DNA from: Microbacterium barkeri
GTDB taxonomy: Bacteria > Actinomycetota > Actinomycetes > Actinomycetales > Microbacteriaceae
Length of the DNA: 64,000 nt
NCBI RefSeq assembly: GCF_027921765.1
Contig: NZ_BSEJ01000006.1
Location: forward strand, 62,001-126,000
Direction: 5' to 3'
Shown here: positions 43,819-53,100 of the stretch, in pieces
Position numbering within the stretch: position 1 is the stretch's first letter
How the letters are laid out: every line of letters starts with the position of its first letter
Notes under the pieces: generated by a model
What the model saw: only the letters and a program-made list of their open reading frames with translations
Told to the model about the DNA's origin: nothing
Databases searched by the model: none
Program-made: the position numbers and the translations under genes

Positions 43819-44085
43819 GTGTCCTCCGCCGCAGCCGCCTACGTGGGCGAGCGCATCGCCGAGATCCGCCGGCGGCAGACGAAGACGCAGGACCAGCTGG
43901 CCGTCGAGGCGAACATCGACTCGTCGAACATCCGCAGCTACGAGAGCGGCCGGTCGATGATGAACATCCACTCGCTCGTGCGCATCGCGGCGGCCCTCGG
44001 CGTCGAGCCGGGCGACCTCATCGACGGACTCACTCCTGAGATGTTCACGACCCCGAGGTCAGACGCCCGCCGCAGCGCGGTCTGA
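43819..44085 (+). CDS. XRE-family controller-type regulator of the R-M operon
   Basis: 88 aa if started at GTG 43819; GTG 43810 is an alternative, and neither has a visible ribosome site. Helix-turn-helix of the Cro/C1 type: VGERIAEIRRRQTKTQDQLA, IDSSNIRSYESGRS, SLVRIAAALGVEPGDLID. Small XRE proteins divergent from methylase genes are typical R-M controller (C) proteins, which delay and limit restriction. The palindromes in the shared region (43730-43788) would be its sites. It could instead be an ordinary regulator of the downstream symporter, but the orientation and repeats favour the R-M operon. Confidence 0.75.
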   Translation: MSSAAAAYVGERIAEIRRRQTKTQDQLAVEANIDSSNIRSYESGRSMMNIHSLVRIAAALGVEPGDLIDGLTPEMFTTPRSDARRSAV

Positions 44086-44122
44086 CCGTCGCGACCCGCG
44101 CCATCCACCGTCCCCGACACAT

Positions 44123-44138
44123 GTCGTCACGTGACGAC
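44123..44138. promoter_or_regulatory. 16-bp palindrome upstream of symporter gene
   Basis: GTCGTCAC / GTGACGAC, a perfect 8+8 palindrome with no spacer, about 90 bases upstream of the symporter ATG and downstream of the XRE stop. Candidate operator for the symporter gene. A TAAAGT element lies at 44176-44181. Confidence 0.45.
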
Positions 44139-44228
44139 TTCCTGCGCCTCATCGGCCCTTCACCTATTCAGGCGGATTTAAAGTAGACCCTCGTGCCGGG
44201 TGGGAGATCCCCGCCGCCACAGGAGACC

Positions 44229-45623
44229 ATGAGCAGCAGCAGCACCGCGTCGGCGCGCCCCGTCAAGGCGAAGCGCCCCTTCTACACCTCGTTCGGCTTC
44301 CAGATCATCGCCGCCCTCGTCGTCGGCATCGTGCTCGGCCTCGTCGGCCGCTCGATCGGCGCGAGCGCAGACGGCGAGCCGAACCCGCTCGCCGCGACCC
44401 TCGACACGATCGGCAGCTCGTACGTCACGATCCTGCGCACCGCCGTCGTGCCGCTCGTCTTCACGGCGATCGTCGCGAGCATCTCCAACCTGCGTCGCGT
44501 GCAGAACGCCGCGCGCCTCGCGGGCCAGACCATCCTCTGGTTCGCCATCACGGCCTTCATCGCCGTGGTCATCGGCATCGGCCTCGGCCTCCTCCTCCAG
44601 CCGGGCAACCGCGCGGGCGCGGGCCTGGAGACCTCCGAGCCGTCGCGCGTCGGCTCGTGGTGGGACTTCCTCCTCGGCCTCATCCCGCAGAACTTCCTCG
44701 GCCTGAGCGTCTCGACGTACGCCGCCGAAGACGGCGCTCTCAGCTCGAGCGTCAACTTCAACATCCTGCAGATCATCGTGGTCGCCGCTGTCGTCGGCGC
44801 CGCCGCGCTGCGCGCCGGACGCAAGGCCGAGCCGTTCCTCGTCTTCACCGAGTCGCTCCTGAAGGTCATCCAGCGCGTCGTGTGGTGGATCATCCGCATC
44901 GCCCCGATCGGCACGCTCGGCCTCATCGGCAACGCGGTCATCGAGTACGGCTGGGAGCGCCTGACGTCGCTCGCGTGGTTCGCCCTCGCGATCTACATCG
45001 GCCTCGCCCTCGTCCTCTTCGTCGTCTACCCGATCCTCGTGAAGACGCACGGCCTCTCGATCAAGCAGTTCTTCACGGGCGTGTGGCCCGCCGTCCAGCT
45101 CGGCTTCGTCAGCCGCTCGTCGATCGGCACCCTGCCGCTCACGCAGCGCGTCGCCGAGCGCAACTTCGGCGTCCCGCGCGAGTACGCGTCGTTCGCGGTC
45201 CCGTTCGGCTCCACGACCAAGATGGATGGCTGCGCCGCGATCTACCCCGCGATCGCCGCGATCTTCGTCGCGCAGTTCTTCGACATCCAGCTCACCCTGA
45301 TCCAGTACCTGCTCATCGTCGTGGTCTCCGTGGTCGGATCCGCCGCGACCGCGGGCACGACCGGCGCGACCGTCATGCTCACGCTGACGCTCTCGACGCT
45401 CGGCCTGCCCCTCGAGGGCGTCGGCCTGCTGCTCGCGATCGACCCGATCCTCGACATGGGCCGCACGGCGGTCAACGTCGCGGGCCAGGCGCTCGTCCCC
45501 GCGATCGTCGCGAAGCGCGAGGGCATCCTCGACGAGGAGCTCTACGACGCCGAGCGCGCGGGCCTGCCGTTCATCGACGAGTCCGAGCGCGAAGACGCCG
45601 AGCCCGTCGGCGCCAAGGCCTGA
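44229..45623 (+). CDS. Dicarboxylate/amino acid:cation symporter (DAACS family)
   Basis: 464 aa from ATG 44229 with AGGAG just upstream (a slightly longer frame lacks family residues). The DAACS fold is shown by VVPLVFTAIVASISNL, the HP1 segment SSIGTLPLT, the TM7 motif TTKMDGCA and the TM8 motif DPILDMGRTAVNVAG, which carries the ligand- and cation-binding residues. It imports dicarboxylates, glutamate or aspartate with Na+ or H+. The C-terminus ends in an acidic tail. Ends at a strong terminator. Confidence 0.92.
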   Translation: MSSSSTASARPVKAKRPFYTSFGFQIIAALVVGIVLGLVGRSIGASADGEPNPLAATLDTIGSSYVTILRTAVVPLVFTAIVASISNLRRVQNAARLAGQTILWFAITAFIAVVIGIGLGLLLQPGNRAGAGLETSEPSRVGSWWDFLLGLIPQNFLGLSVSTYAAEDGALSSSVNFNILQIIVVAAVVGAAALRAGRKAEPFLVFTESLLKVIQRVVWWIIRIAPIGTLGLIGNAVIEYGWERLTSLAWFALAIYIGLALVLFVVYPILVKTHGLSIKQFFTGVWPAVQLGFVSRSSIGTLPLTQRVAERNFGVPREYASFAVPFGSTTKMDGCAAIYPAIAAIFVAQFFDIQLTLIQYLLIVVVSVVGSAATAGTTGATVMLTLTLSTLGLPLEGVGLLLAIDPILDMGRTAVNVAGQALVPAIVAKREGILDEELYDAERAGLPFIDESEREDAEPVGAKA

Positions 45624-45640
45624 TCACCTGATCTCCGCAC

Positions 45641-45672
45641 GAAGGCGGCCATCCGATCGGATGGCCGCCTTC
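45641..45672. terminator. Bidirectional terminator, 32-bp perfect palindrome
   Basis: GAAGGCGGCCATCCGA followed directly by its exact complement TCGGATGGCCGCCTTC, between two convergent genes. As RNA it forms a long stem ending in a TTC tail on both strands. Confidence 0.85.
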
Positions 45673-45694
45673 GTCGTCCTCGGATGGTCGCGCC

Positions 45695-47467
45695 TCAGCG
45701 GGTCGGCGGCCGCAGGTTCCCGCGGGTGTCGAGCGCGAGCTCCTCGGCGTCCATGGCGGTGATCAGCTCGCGCATGACCTCCTCGCTGAGGTTGCCGCGA
45801 TCGCGCTCCTCGAGCAGCACCTGGCGGCGCACCTCGAGCCACCCCTTCGACAGGTCGCGCACGCTCTCGTAGCTGGGGCGCTTGAGGATCGGCGGCGCCC
45901 CCTCCGCGCGCTCGAGCGCCCGCTCGGCCTTGTCGGCGTTCTTCTCGACCCGCAGCAGCGACCGGGCGACCTTGTTGAACTTGTCGATCGAGTCCTCGCC
46001 GTACAGCTCCGCCCACTCCTGCTGCTTGACGCGCAGGTACTCGCGCCCGGCCTCGGCGCTGCGCCGGCGGATGGCCTCGAGCTGGCGGGCATCCGCGGCG
46101 CGCTCGGCGTCGGCGTTCACGCCGAGCGCCTTGATCAGCGGCGCGAGCGTGAGGCCCTGCAGCAGCAGCGTCCCGACCGTGACGACGAACGCGCACACGA
46201 TGAGCACCTCGACGTTCCCGTGCGACATCCCGCCTTCGGTGAGGTCGGGCAGAGCCGCCGCCATCGCGAGCGTCACGACGCCGCGCATGCCGGCCCACGA
46301 GACGACCGCCCGCTCCTGCACCGACATCGGGGGCTCGATGATCCGCTGGCGGATGGTCTTCTCGGTCACGGGGCGACCGTGCCGCTCGAGGCGCTCGCGC
46401 TGCCTGCGGACCATCCGCGCCCGCGGGCTGTCGGGGTTCGCGCGGAACTCCTCGGCCGCGTGCTTCCACCGCAGCAGGCGGAGCCGCTGCCACATCTGAC
46501 CCCACGCATAGCTCGCGTACACGAACACCGGGCGCACGAGCAGGACCACGACGAGCACGGCGAGCGCGAGCACGAGCGTCTGCACGCCCGAGACGCCGCC
46601 CAGCTCGCGCACGACGTCGGGCAGCTGGAGGCCGATGTACGCGAAGACGAAGCTCTCGAGGAGGAAGTCCATCGACGACCACAGCGGGCCATCCTGCTGC
46701 CGCGTGACATACCGCGTCTTCGGCGCGTTGAAGCCGACGTACAGCCCCATCGCGACGACCGCGAGGACGCCCGATCCGTGCAGCTGCTCGGCGACCGCGT
46801 AGGCGCCGAACGGCACGAGGAGGCCGACCGTCCCCGTCACGACCGGGTCGCTGATCCGCAGGCGCAGCTGGTGCAGCACGATGCCGAACACGAGGCCGAC
46901 CGCGACGCCGACGACCACCGCGAGCGCGAACTCGACGACGCCATCCCACACCGTCACGGTCGCTCCCGCGACGATGGCCGCGAAGACGCGCACGAGCGTG
47001 AGCGACGTCGCGTCGTTGATGAGGCTCTCGCCCGACATCACGGTCATCACGCGGCGAGGCAGCCCGAGCTTCCGGGCGATCGCGGCCGCCGACACGGCGT
47101 CGGGCGGCCCGACGATCGCGCCGAGCAGCAGCGCGCCCGCGATCGTGAGCTCGGGCATGATGAGCCACGCCACGAGACCGACGGCCGCAGCCGTCACGAC
47201 GACGAGGCCGACACCGAGACGGCGGATGTGCGGAAGCGATCGCTTGAAGCTCACGAACGACACCTCGAGCGCGGCCGAGTAGAGCAGCGGCGGCAGGGTG
47301 AGGTTGAGCAGGAGGTGACCGTCGATCTCGACCGTCGGCACGAACGGCAGCAGCGAGGCCGCGAGCGCGACCGCGGTCACGACCAGCGGCGCCGGCCATC
47401 CTCGCCATCGGGCGAAAGCCGCGACCGCGACGGAACAGACGAGAATCACGAACACCTCGACGCCCAT
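45695..47467 (-). CDS. Na+/H+ antiporter, CPA1 (NhaP) family
   Basis: 590 aa: twelve or so membrane helices, then a long cytoplasmic tail of about 190 residues rich in Arg/Glu. LPPLLYSAALEVS, GAIVGPPDAVSAAAIA and GESLINDATSLTLVRV are CPA1 motifs, with the Asp in the second and third blocks corresponding to ion-binding residues. It exports Na+ (or K+) for pH and salt balance. The C-terminal tail (RRSAEAGREYLRVKQQEW..) likely regulates transport. Convergent with the symporter; divergent from the acyltransferase. Confidence 0.92.
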   Translation of the reverse strand: MGVEVFVILVCSVAVAAFARWRGWPAPLVVTAVALAASLLPFVPTVEIDGHLLLNLTLPPLLYSAALEVSFVSFKRSLPHIRRLGVGLVVVTAAAVGLVAWLIMPELTIAGALLLGAIVGPPDAVSAAAIARKLGLPRRVMTVMSGESLINDATSLTLVRVFAAIVAGATVTVWDGVVEFALAVVVGVAVGLVFGIVLHQLRLRISDPVVTGTVGLLVPFGAYAVAEQLHGSGVLAVVAMGLYVGFNAPKTRYVTRQQDGPLWSSMDFLLESFVFAYIGLQLPDVVRELGGVSGVQTLVLALAVLVVVLLVRPVFVYASYAWGQMWQRLRLLRWKHAAEEFRANPDSPRARMVRRQRERLERHGRPVTEKTIRQRIIEPPMSVQERAVVSWAGMRGVVTLAMAAALPDLTEGGMSHGNVEVLIVCAFVVTVGTLLLQGLTLAPLIKALGVNADAERAADARQLEAIRRRSAEAGREYLRVKQQEWAELYGEDSIDKFNKVARSLLRVEKNADKAERALERAEGAPPILKRPSYESVRDLSKGWLEVRRQVLLEERDRGNLSEEVMRELITAMDAEELALDTRGNLRPPTR

Positions 47468-47562
47468 ACTCCCGAGGCTATCTCCCCGCGTGCGAACACC
47501 CCGGGCACAGCCGGCCCGCGCTTGCCGGACTTCCTCGGCTCGACGTCGTATGGTCTCTCGCG

Positions 47563-49650
47563 ATGCAGACGACAGCCGCCCCCGACACGCGCGTGCCCGC
47601 GACCGGCCAGCCAGCGCGGCGCGGCACCTGGCGCACCGACATCCAGGGGCTCCGCGCGATCGCGGTCGGGCTCGTCGTCCTCGCGCACGCGGGCGTGCCG
47701 CGCCTCGACGGCGGCTTCATCGGCGTCGACGTGTTCTTCGTGATCTCGGGCTACCTCATCACGGGCCTTCTCCTGCGCGAGCACGAGCGCACGGGTCGGA
47801 TCAGCATCGCGGACTTCTATGTGCGGCGCGCGCGGCGCATCCTCCCCGCGGCGACCGTCGTCATCCTCGCGGTGCTCGCGGCCGCGGCCGCGCTCCTGCC
47901 CACGACGCAGGTCGAGCAGACGACGTCAGACGCGCGGTGGTCGGCGGTCTTCCTCGCGAACGCGCACCTCGCGGCGCAGGGCACGGACTACTTCTCCTCG
48001 AGCGAGCCGTCGCTCCTGCAGCACTACTGGTCGCTCGCCGTCGAGGAGCAGTTCTACCTCGTCTGGCCGCTGCTCGCGATGCTCGTCCTCACACGTCTGT
48101 CGCGGCGGGCATTCACGATCGCGGCGGCCGCGGTGTTCGCGGGCTCGCTCGCCTGGTCGCTCCTCTACACGGCCTCCTCCCCCGCGGCGGCCTACTTCAA
48201 CACCCCGGCTCGCGCGTACGAGCTCGCCGCGGGCGCTCTGCTCGCGTGCGTGCTGCCCGCCACCCTCCGCGCACCGTGGCGCGCCCTCACGAGCCTGCTC
48301 GGCGCCATCCTCATCGCCGTCGCGGCGGTCGCGTTCGACGCCGGCTCGGCGTTCCCGGGATGGCAGGCCCTCGTGCCGACGATCGGCACAGTGCTGCTGC
48401 TCGCCTCGGGTCCGCGCTGCCTCGTCGGGCGCCTGCTGTCGCTGCGCCCCCTGCGATGGATCGGCGATGTGTCGTTCTCGCTCTACCTCTGGCACTGGCC
48501 CGCGATCCTGCTCGTGCCGGCGATCCTTCCCGACGGAACGCCGCCTCTCGCGTCGGGGGCGCTCGCGGTGGGCGTCGCCGTGGCTCTCTCGGCCGTCAGC
48601 TACCACCTCGTCGAGGTGCCGTTCCACCACCGGCGCGTCCCGTTCATCTCGCAGGGGCGACGCGCGCTCGCTCTCTGGCCCGCCTCCGTCGCCGTCGTGC
48701 TCGTCGGCGCGCTCGCGGCGACGGCTCTGGCCGACTACCGCGACCAGGCGGCGGACCGCGCGGCAGCCGCGTGGTTCGAGAGCGGCGAGACGAGCGGCTT
48801 CACCCAGCTCGGCGGCACCCCCGACGTGGCGTGGGAGCTGGAGACCGCACTCCGCCTCGCCGACGAGGGCGCGCCCATCCCTCCGTCCATCGACGGCTCG
48901 GCGCTCACGAAGGACAACTGGGGTGCGGTCGGCGAGGGATGCTTCGCGACGGATGGCCAGACGAGCGCCCCCGAGTGCGTCTTCGGCGACGAGAGCGCCG
49001 ACCGCGTCATCGCCCTCGTCGGCGACTCGCACGCGGCGATGTGGCTGCCGGCGTTCGACGAGATCGGCCGCGAGCGCGGCTACCAGGTGCGGATGTTCGC
49101 CAAGCTCGCGTGCGCGCACTACGCCGTCTACCAGGCGGCCAAGGCGATGACGCAGGAGGAGTGCGACGCCTTCCGCAGCTGGACGAGCGCGGAGCTCGCC
49201 GAGCTGCGACCCGACACGATCTTCACGACCGCGCGCGGCATGCTCTTCCTGCAGGATGGCCGCGGCGGGGTGAGCGCGCGCGACCAGTGGTCCGCCGCGG
49301 TCGAGGCGTCGGTCGCCGAGCTCGCCGGCGTGACCGATGACATCCGCGTGCTCGGCGACGTGCCCACGCGCCCCGGCCCTGCCGATTGCCTGACCGCACC
49401 CGGCGCCACGCAGGCCTCGTGCATCTCGGCGCCGGGCGGTCTCGAGTACGACAGCAACGCCCTGACGAAGGCCGCCGTGGAGGCTGCCTACGTCGGCGCC
49501 GAGTACATCGACGTCGTCGGGTACGCCTGCCTCGACGGACGCTGCCCGCTCGTCGTCGACGAGTACCCGGTGTACGAGGACGACAGCCACCTGTCGACGC
49601 CCTGGGTCCGCCACATCGCCCCGCGCGTCGCGGACGACTGGGGACTGTAG
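47563..49650 (+). CDS. OafA/YrhL-type acyltransferase with C-terminal SGNH domain
   Basis: 695 aa. The acyltransferase_3 domain (about 25-370) begins TDIQGLRAIAVGLVVLAHAG, then GVDVFFVISGYLITG and VEEQFYLVWPL; ten or more membrane helices. After a membrane segment near 380, the outer domain is SGNH-like, with LVGDSHAAMW (Ser block) and DDSHLSTPW (Asp/His pair). It transfers acyl groups to cell-surface glycans or peptidoglycan outside the cell. Start ATG 47563 lacks a Shine-Dalgarno; TATGGT lies eight bases upstream, so it may be leaderless. Ends at a terminator. Confidence 0.92.
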   Translation: MQTTAAPDTRVPATGQPARRGTWRTDIQGLRAIAVGLVVLAHAGVPRLDGGFIGVDVFFVISGYLITGLLLREHERTGRISIADFYVRRARRILPAATVVILAVLAAAAALLPTTQVEQTTSDARWSAVFLANAHLAAQGTDYFSSSEPSLLQHYWSLAVEEQFYLVWPLLAMLVLTRLSRRAFTIAAAAVFAGSLAWSLLYTASSPAAAYFNTPARAYELAAGALLACVLPATLRAPWRALTSLLGAILIAVAAVAFDAGSAFPGWQALVPTIGTVLLLASGPRCLVGRLLSLRPLRWIGDVSFSLYLWHWPAILLVPAILPDGTPPLASGALAVGVAVALSAVSYHLVEVPFHHRRVPFISQGRRALALWPASVAVVLVGALAATALADYRDQAADRAAAAWFESGETSGFTQLGGTPDVAWELETALRLADEGAPIPPSIDGSALTKDNWGAVGEGCFATDGQTSAPECVFGDESADRVIALVGDSHAAMWLPAFDEIGRERGYQVRMFAKLACAHYAVYQAAKAMTQEECDAFRSWTSAELAELRPDTIFTTARGMLFLQDGRGGVSARDQWSAAVEASVAELAGVTDDIRVLGDVPTRPGPADCLTAPGATQASCISAPGGLEYDSNALTKAAVEAAYVGAEYIDVVGYACLDGRCPLVVDEYPVYEDDSHLSTPWVRHIAPRVADDWGL

Positions 49651-49663
49651 TGCGGTAACGAGA

Positions 49664-49694
49664 GGATGCCGCGCCCGAGGCGGGCGCGGCATCC
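49664..49694. terminator. Terminator between acyltransferase and surface protein genes
   Basis: GGATGCCGCGCCCG / CGGGCGCGGCATCC, 14-bp perfect stem with a 3-base loop, 13 bases after the acyltransferase stop and 24 bases before the convergent stop. Probably serves both strands. Confidence 0.85.
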
Positions 49695-49718
49695 TGAACG
49701 AGCGTCCGGTCTGCTGAG

Positions 49719-51778
49719 TCAGACCCTGTTCGTGCGACGACGCAGGGCGATGATCGCGGCGCCGCCGAGCAGCAGCGCGACGGCGAGCGCCGCCGCGCTC
49801 GGAGCGATGTCCGCTCCGGTCGGGGTGAGCGCACCGCTGTCGGAGTCCGCCGTTGCGTCGGTGTCGGCCGTCGCGTTCGCTCCCGTTGCGGTATCCGCAT
49901 CAGCGGTCGCGCCCGTCCCTGCCGCCGCATCAGCGTCCGCCTCGGCCGTCGCATCAGCGTCCGCAGACGCCGTCGCATCGACATCCGACGTCGCATTCGT
50001 CCCGGCGTTTGCGCCGCCGTCGCTGCCCGCATCCGCGTTCGCGTTCGCGTTCGCGTTCGCATGGGTGCCTGCGTCCGCTGTGGCGTTCGCGTCAGCGGTC
50101 GCACCGGCATCCGTGTCCGCACCCGTGTCAGCAGTGGCTTCAGCCTGCGTGTCCGCCGTTGCGTCGACGTCCGACGCGGCGTCGACCTCCGACGTCGCAT
50201 CGACATCCGACGTCGCTTCAGCGTCAACATCCGCAGCCGCGGAAGCATCGACATCCGACGTCGCGGAAGCACCGGCATCCGCCCCTGCGGCGGCATCGGC
50301 ATCCGCCGTCGCATCCGCTTCGACGTCCGACGCCCCTTCAGCGTCAACGTCCGCACCTGAAGACGCATCTGCGTCTGCTGTCGCACCAGCGTCGACATCC
50401 GCACCCGCGGCGGCATCGGCATCCGCCGTCAGGTCTGCATCAACGTCCGCACCCGAAGACGCATCCGCGTCCGCTGAGGCCTCCACGTCCGCATCCGCGT
50501 CGAGATCCGAGCCCGCGGCGGCATCGGCGTCCGACGTCGCGCCTGCGTCATTGTCCGCACCCGAAGACGCATCTGCATCGGCGTCAGCGTCGACATCCGC
50601 GTCAGCATCGACATCCGCGTCAGCGTCAACATCCGCAGCCGCATCGACATCCGCAGCCGCGGAAGCATCCGCAGCCGCCGTCGTGTCAGCATCGGCGTCC
50701 GTCCCGGGCCCCGACTCGCACGGGATCTGCCCCTGGAAAAGATAGTGATGCAGTTCGCCGCCGCCCTGCGACGTGAACGATCCGGTGACCCACTGCCCGT
50801 TGTGCGTGCGACTGCCCGTGAACGTGACGTCCGCATTCGGGGCGAAGACCGCTCCGTACTCGAGTCCGTCGATGATCAGCTGCCCCGTGACCGATGACGC
50901 GTCGATGAGGATGTACGACGATCGTGCCTGGTCGTTCCATCCCTCGATGTTGATCGGGCCGATCGTCGTCGTGCTCGGCGCCACGCGGACGACCAGGGGT
51001 GCCTGCGCGGTCGGCTCGTAGCCCGCGAAACCGTCGCGCTTGACGATGAGGCCTTCGATGTCCTCGTAATCGATGACATTCGGACGGTCGACGGCGAAGC
51101 CGGTCGGGTACGCCATCCCACCCTGCACGTTCGGGTCGACGTGATTGACGCGGTCGGTCTCATACGTGTCGGCCATGCAAGCAGCGGCCGCGCCGTACGA
51201 GGGCACGTCGAGATAGGCGGCGACGGATGCCTGCTCGGTCTCGACAGCGGCGAGCGCGACCGACGAGTAGGGCAGCTTCTCGAGGTCGAGGATGGCGCCG
51301 CTGTCTGTCGTGAGGCGCGTCCAGTCGCTGCCGCGCGGCGCTGCGGTGAGGTTCGACGTATCGACGAGCTTCGCAATCGCCTCGCTCTCGGGCGTCCCGT
51401 CGACCGATCCCCGGTTGGTGACAGCTACCCTCGGCCCGCGCCGCCGACGTACGAGCCCGCGAGCAAGCGCACCGGTTCGCCGTCGATAACGGGCACCGTG
51501 TACGTGGACTGGCCCGCTGCCTGGTGGATCAGGGGGTAGTTGTCCCTGGTCGTCGACAGCGTGCCGCCGACGGCGATCGAGCCTTCGAGCTCCCCGTTCC
51601 CGAGAGACGCGTCGCGGTGGGCGTAGATCGTGAACGCACCACTCCCCTCGAACGGGTTGATGTACTCGACGGCCGCGTTGGCGGGTGCGGCGACAGCCGC
51701 CCCTCCGAAGGCCACAAGAGCCGAGATGGCTCCGGCCGCGATGAGCCGACGCGACGCGCCGGCAGGGCTGTTCCCCAT
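49719..51778 (-). pseudogene. Choice-of-anchor A family surface protein, split by an apparent frameshift
   Basis: Start ATG 51776-51778 has GGGAGGA upstream. Frame 1 (117 aa to a TAG at 51425-51427) has a signal peptide ending APANA, then VEYINPFEGSGAFTIYA and EGSIAVGGTL, typical of choice-of-anchor A. At about 51428-51433 the reading frame shifts by one base; the second frame continues without a break as RVAVTNRGSVDG.. to the stop at 49719. It carries the rest of the domain, about 280 residues of alternating Asp/Ala/Val (stalk), then LTPTGAD, one membrane helix and RRRTNRV, a sortase-like anchor. A mutation, assembly error or rare programmed shift would all fit; no classic slippery heptamer is seen. 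Confidence 0.7.
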
Positions 51779-52029
51779 ATGAGTCCTCCCCAGAACTGTT
51801 TCTGCGCAGGCAGAATCCGAGAAGGACGGCGGATCGCAGGGACCGCCACGTATGGCCCTCCCCAGACCCATACCGGCTCGGTCGACCGCCCCAGACGGTT
51901 TCCTCGACCGGGCGCAACCCTAGCAGGCGCTCCATGTGAGCGCTCTCAGCGTGCGCAGCGCCGTGGGCAGCGCGGCGGTTCTCGGCGTGCGGAGGAATAC
52001 GCTCGCCCGCGGCGCGGTTGTCTCGAGCG
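51779..52029. other. Intergenic region upstream of the surface protein gene
   Basis: 251 bases, divergent. On the minus strand TCTGGGG occurs three times (near 51889, 51862 and 51786), the last inside the ribosome site, and GTATGG / CCATAC form a 6-bp inverted repeat near 51851-51874. I see no gene or recognised riboswitch. It may carry the regulatory sites of the surface protein. Confidence 0.4.
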
Positions 52030-53082
52030 ATGTCCGACGCACCCGCTCCCGCTCTGTCCATCCTCGATCTCGTCTCGGTCCGCACGGGGCAGTCCAGCTC
52101 CCAGGCGATCGCCGCCTCCCTGCAGATGGCGCAGCGCGCCGATGAGCTCGGCTACCGCCGGTACTGGTTCGCGGAGCACCACAACATGCCCGCGGTCGCG
52201 TCGACCACGCCGCCCGTGCTCATCGCGGCGGCGGCCGCGCGCACTGCGCGCATCCGCATCGGGTCGGGCGGCGTCATGCTGCCGAACCATGCGCCGCTCA
52301 TCGTCGCCGAGCAGTTCGCGGCCCTCGAGGCGCTCGCTCCCGGGCGCATCGACCTCGGCCTCGGCCGCGCACCGGGCAGCGACCCGGTCATCACGCAGCT
52401 CCTGCGCCGCTCGGGCACGACGAGCGAGGCGGAGCGGTTCCCCGATCATGTGACCGACATCCTCGCGATCATGAGCCCGGAGGGCGCGACCGTCCGCTTC
52501 ACCTCGGGCGGCGAGTACGCCGTGCACGCGACGCCGGCCGCGACCGGCGCTCCGGAGGTGTGGCTGCTCGGCTCGAGCGACTACTCCGCGCAGCTGGCCG
52601 CGAGCTTCGGGCTGCCCTACGTCTTCGCCAACCACTTCGCGGGCGACGGACTCGAGCGCGCGATGGCCCTCTACCGCAACCAGTTCAAGCCGAGCGCGTG
52701 GCTGGACGCACCGAAGTCGTTCGTCACGGCCAACGTCGTCGTCGCCGAGACGCCGGAGGAGGCCGAGCGGCGCGCACTCCCCCAGCTGCGCCAGTTCGCG
52801 CGCCTCCGCACGAACAAGCCCATGCGCCCGATCGAGACGATCGACGAGGCACTCGCGGCGCCATCCGATGCGCTCGAGGAGTCGTTCATCCAGCAGTCAC
52901 GCTCGCGCTGGTTCGTCGGCACGCCCGATACCGTGGCCGCCGAGCTGCGCGCGTTCGCGGCTCAGCACGGTGTCGACGAGATCATGATCTCGCCCGCCGC
53001 CGGGTCGTACGAGGCCGACCCGCTGGACGCGGCCCCCGGTCGCCTCGAGACGGTCGAGCTGCTCGCTGCCGCTCTGGCCTGA
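52030..53082 (+). CDS. LLM-class flavin-dependent oxidoreductase (MsnO8-like)
   Basis: 350 aa luciferase-like protein from ATG 52030 (a slightly longer TTG-started frame exists). Blocks: [69 protein letters not shown] and [14 protein letters not shown] match the MsnO8 subgroup. It uses reduced flavin and oxygen on an unknown substrate. Stand-alone gene with no visible partner; the following region is a repeat array. The ribosome site is weak. Confidence 0.88.
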   Translation: MSDAPAPALSILDLVSVRTGQSSSQAIAASLQMAQRADELGYRRYWFAEHHNMPAVASTTPPVLIAAAAARTARIRIGSGGVMLPNHAPLIVAEQFAALEALAPGRIDLGLGRAPGSDPVITQLLRRSGTTSEAERFPDHVTDILAIMSPEGATVRFTSGGEYAVHATPAATGAPEVWLLGSSDYSAQLAASFGLPYVFANHFAGDGLERAMALYRNQFKPSAWLDAPKSFVTANVVVAETPEEAERRALPQLRQFARLRTNKPMRPIETIDEALAAPSDALEESFIQQSRSRWFVGTPDTVAAELRAFAAQHGVDEIMISPAAGSYEADPLDAAPGRLETVELLAAALA

Positions 53083-53100
53083 ACGATCGCCCACCCGCCC

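Noticed and set aside
49853..50776. Plus-strand open frame rich in Arg/His/Pro opposite the surface-protein stalk
   Set aside because: Low-complexity antisense of the Asp/Ala repeat; no ribosome site or family match.
51425..51433. Programmed -1 frameshift in the surface protein
   Set aside because: No classic X-XXY-YYZ slippery heptamer; the local sequence GGCCGAGGGTAG is weakly slippery at best. Mutation or sequencing error is simpler.
51800..51900. c-di-GMP or other riboswitch upstream of the surface protein
   Set aside because: I compared the region with the GEMM pattern and found only short unrelated hairpins.
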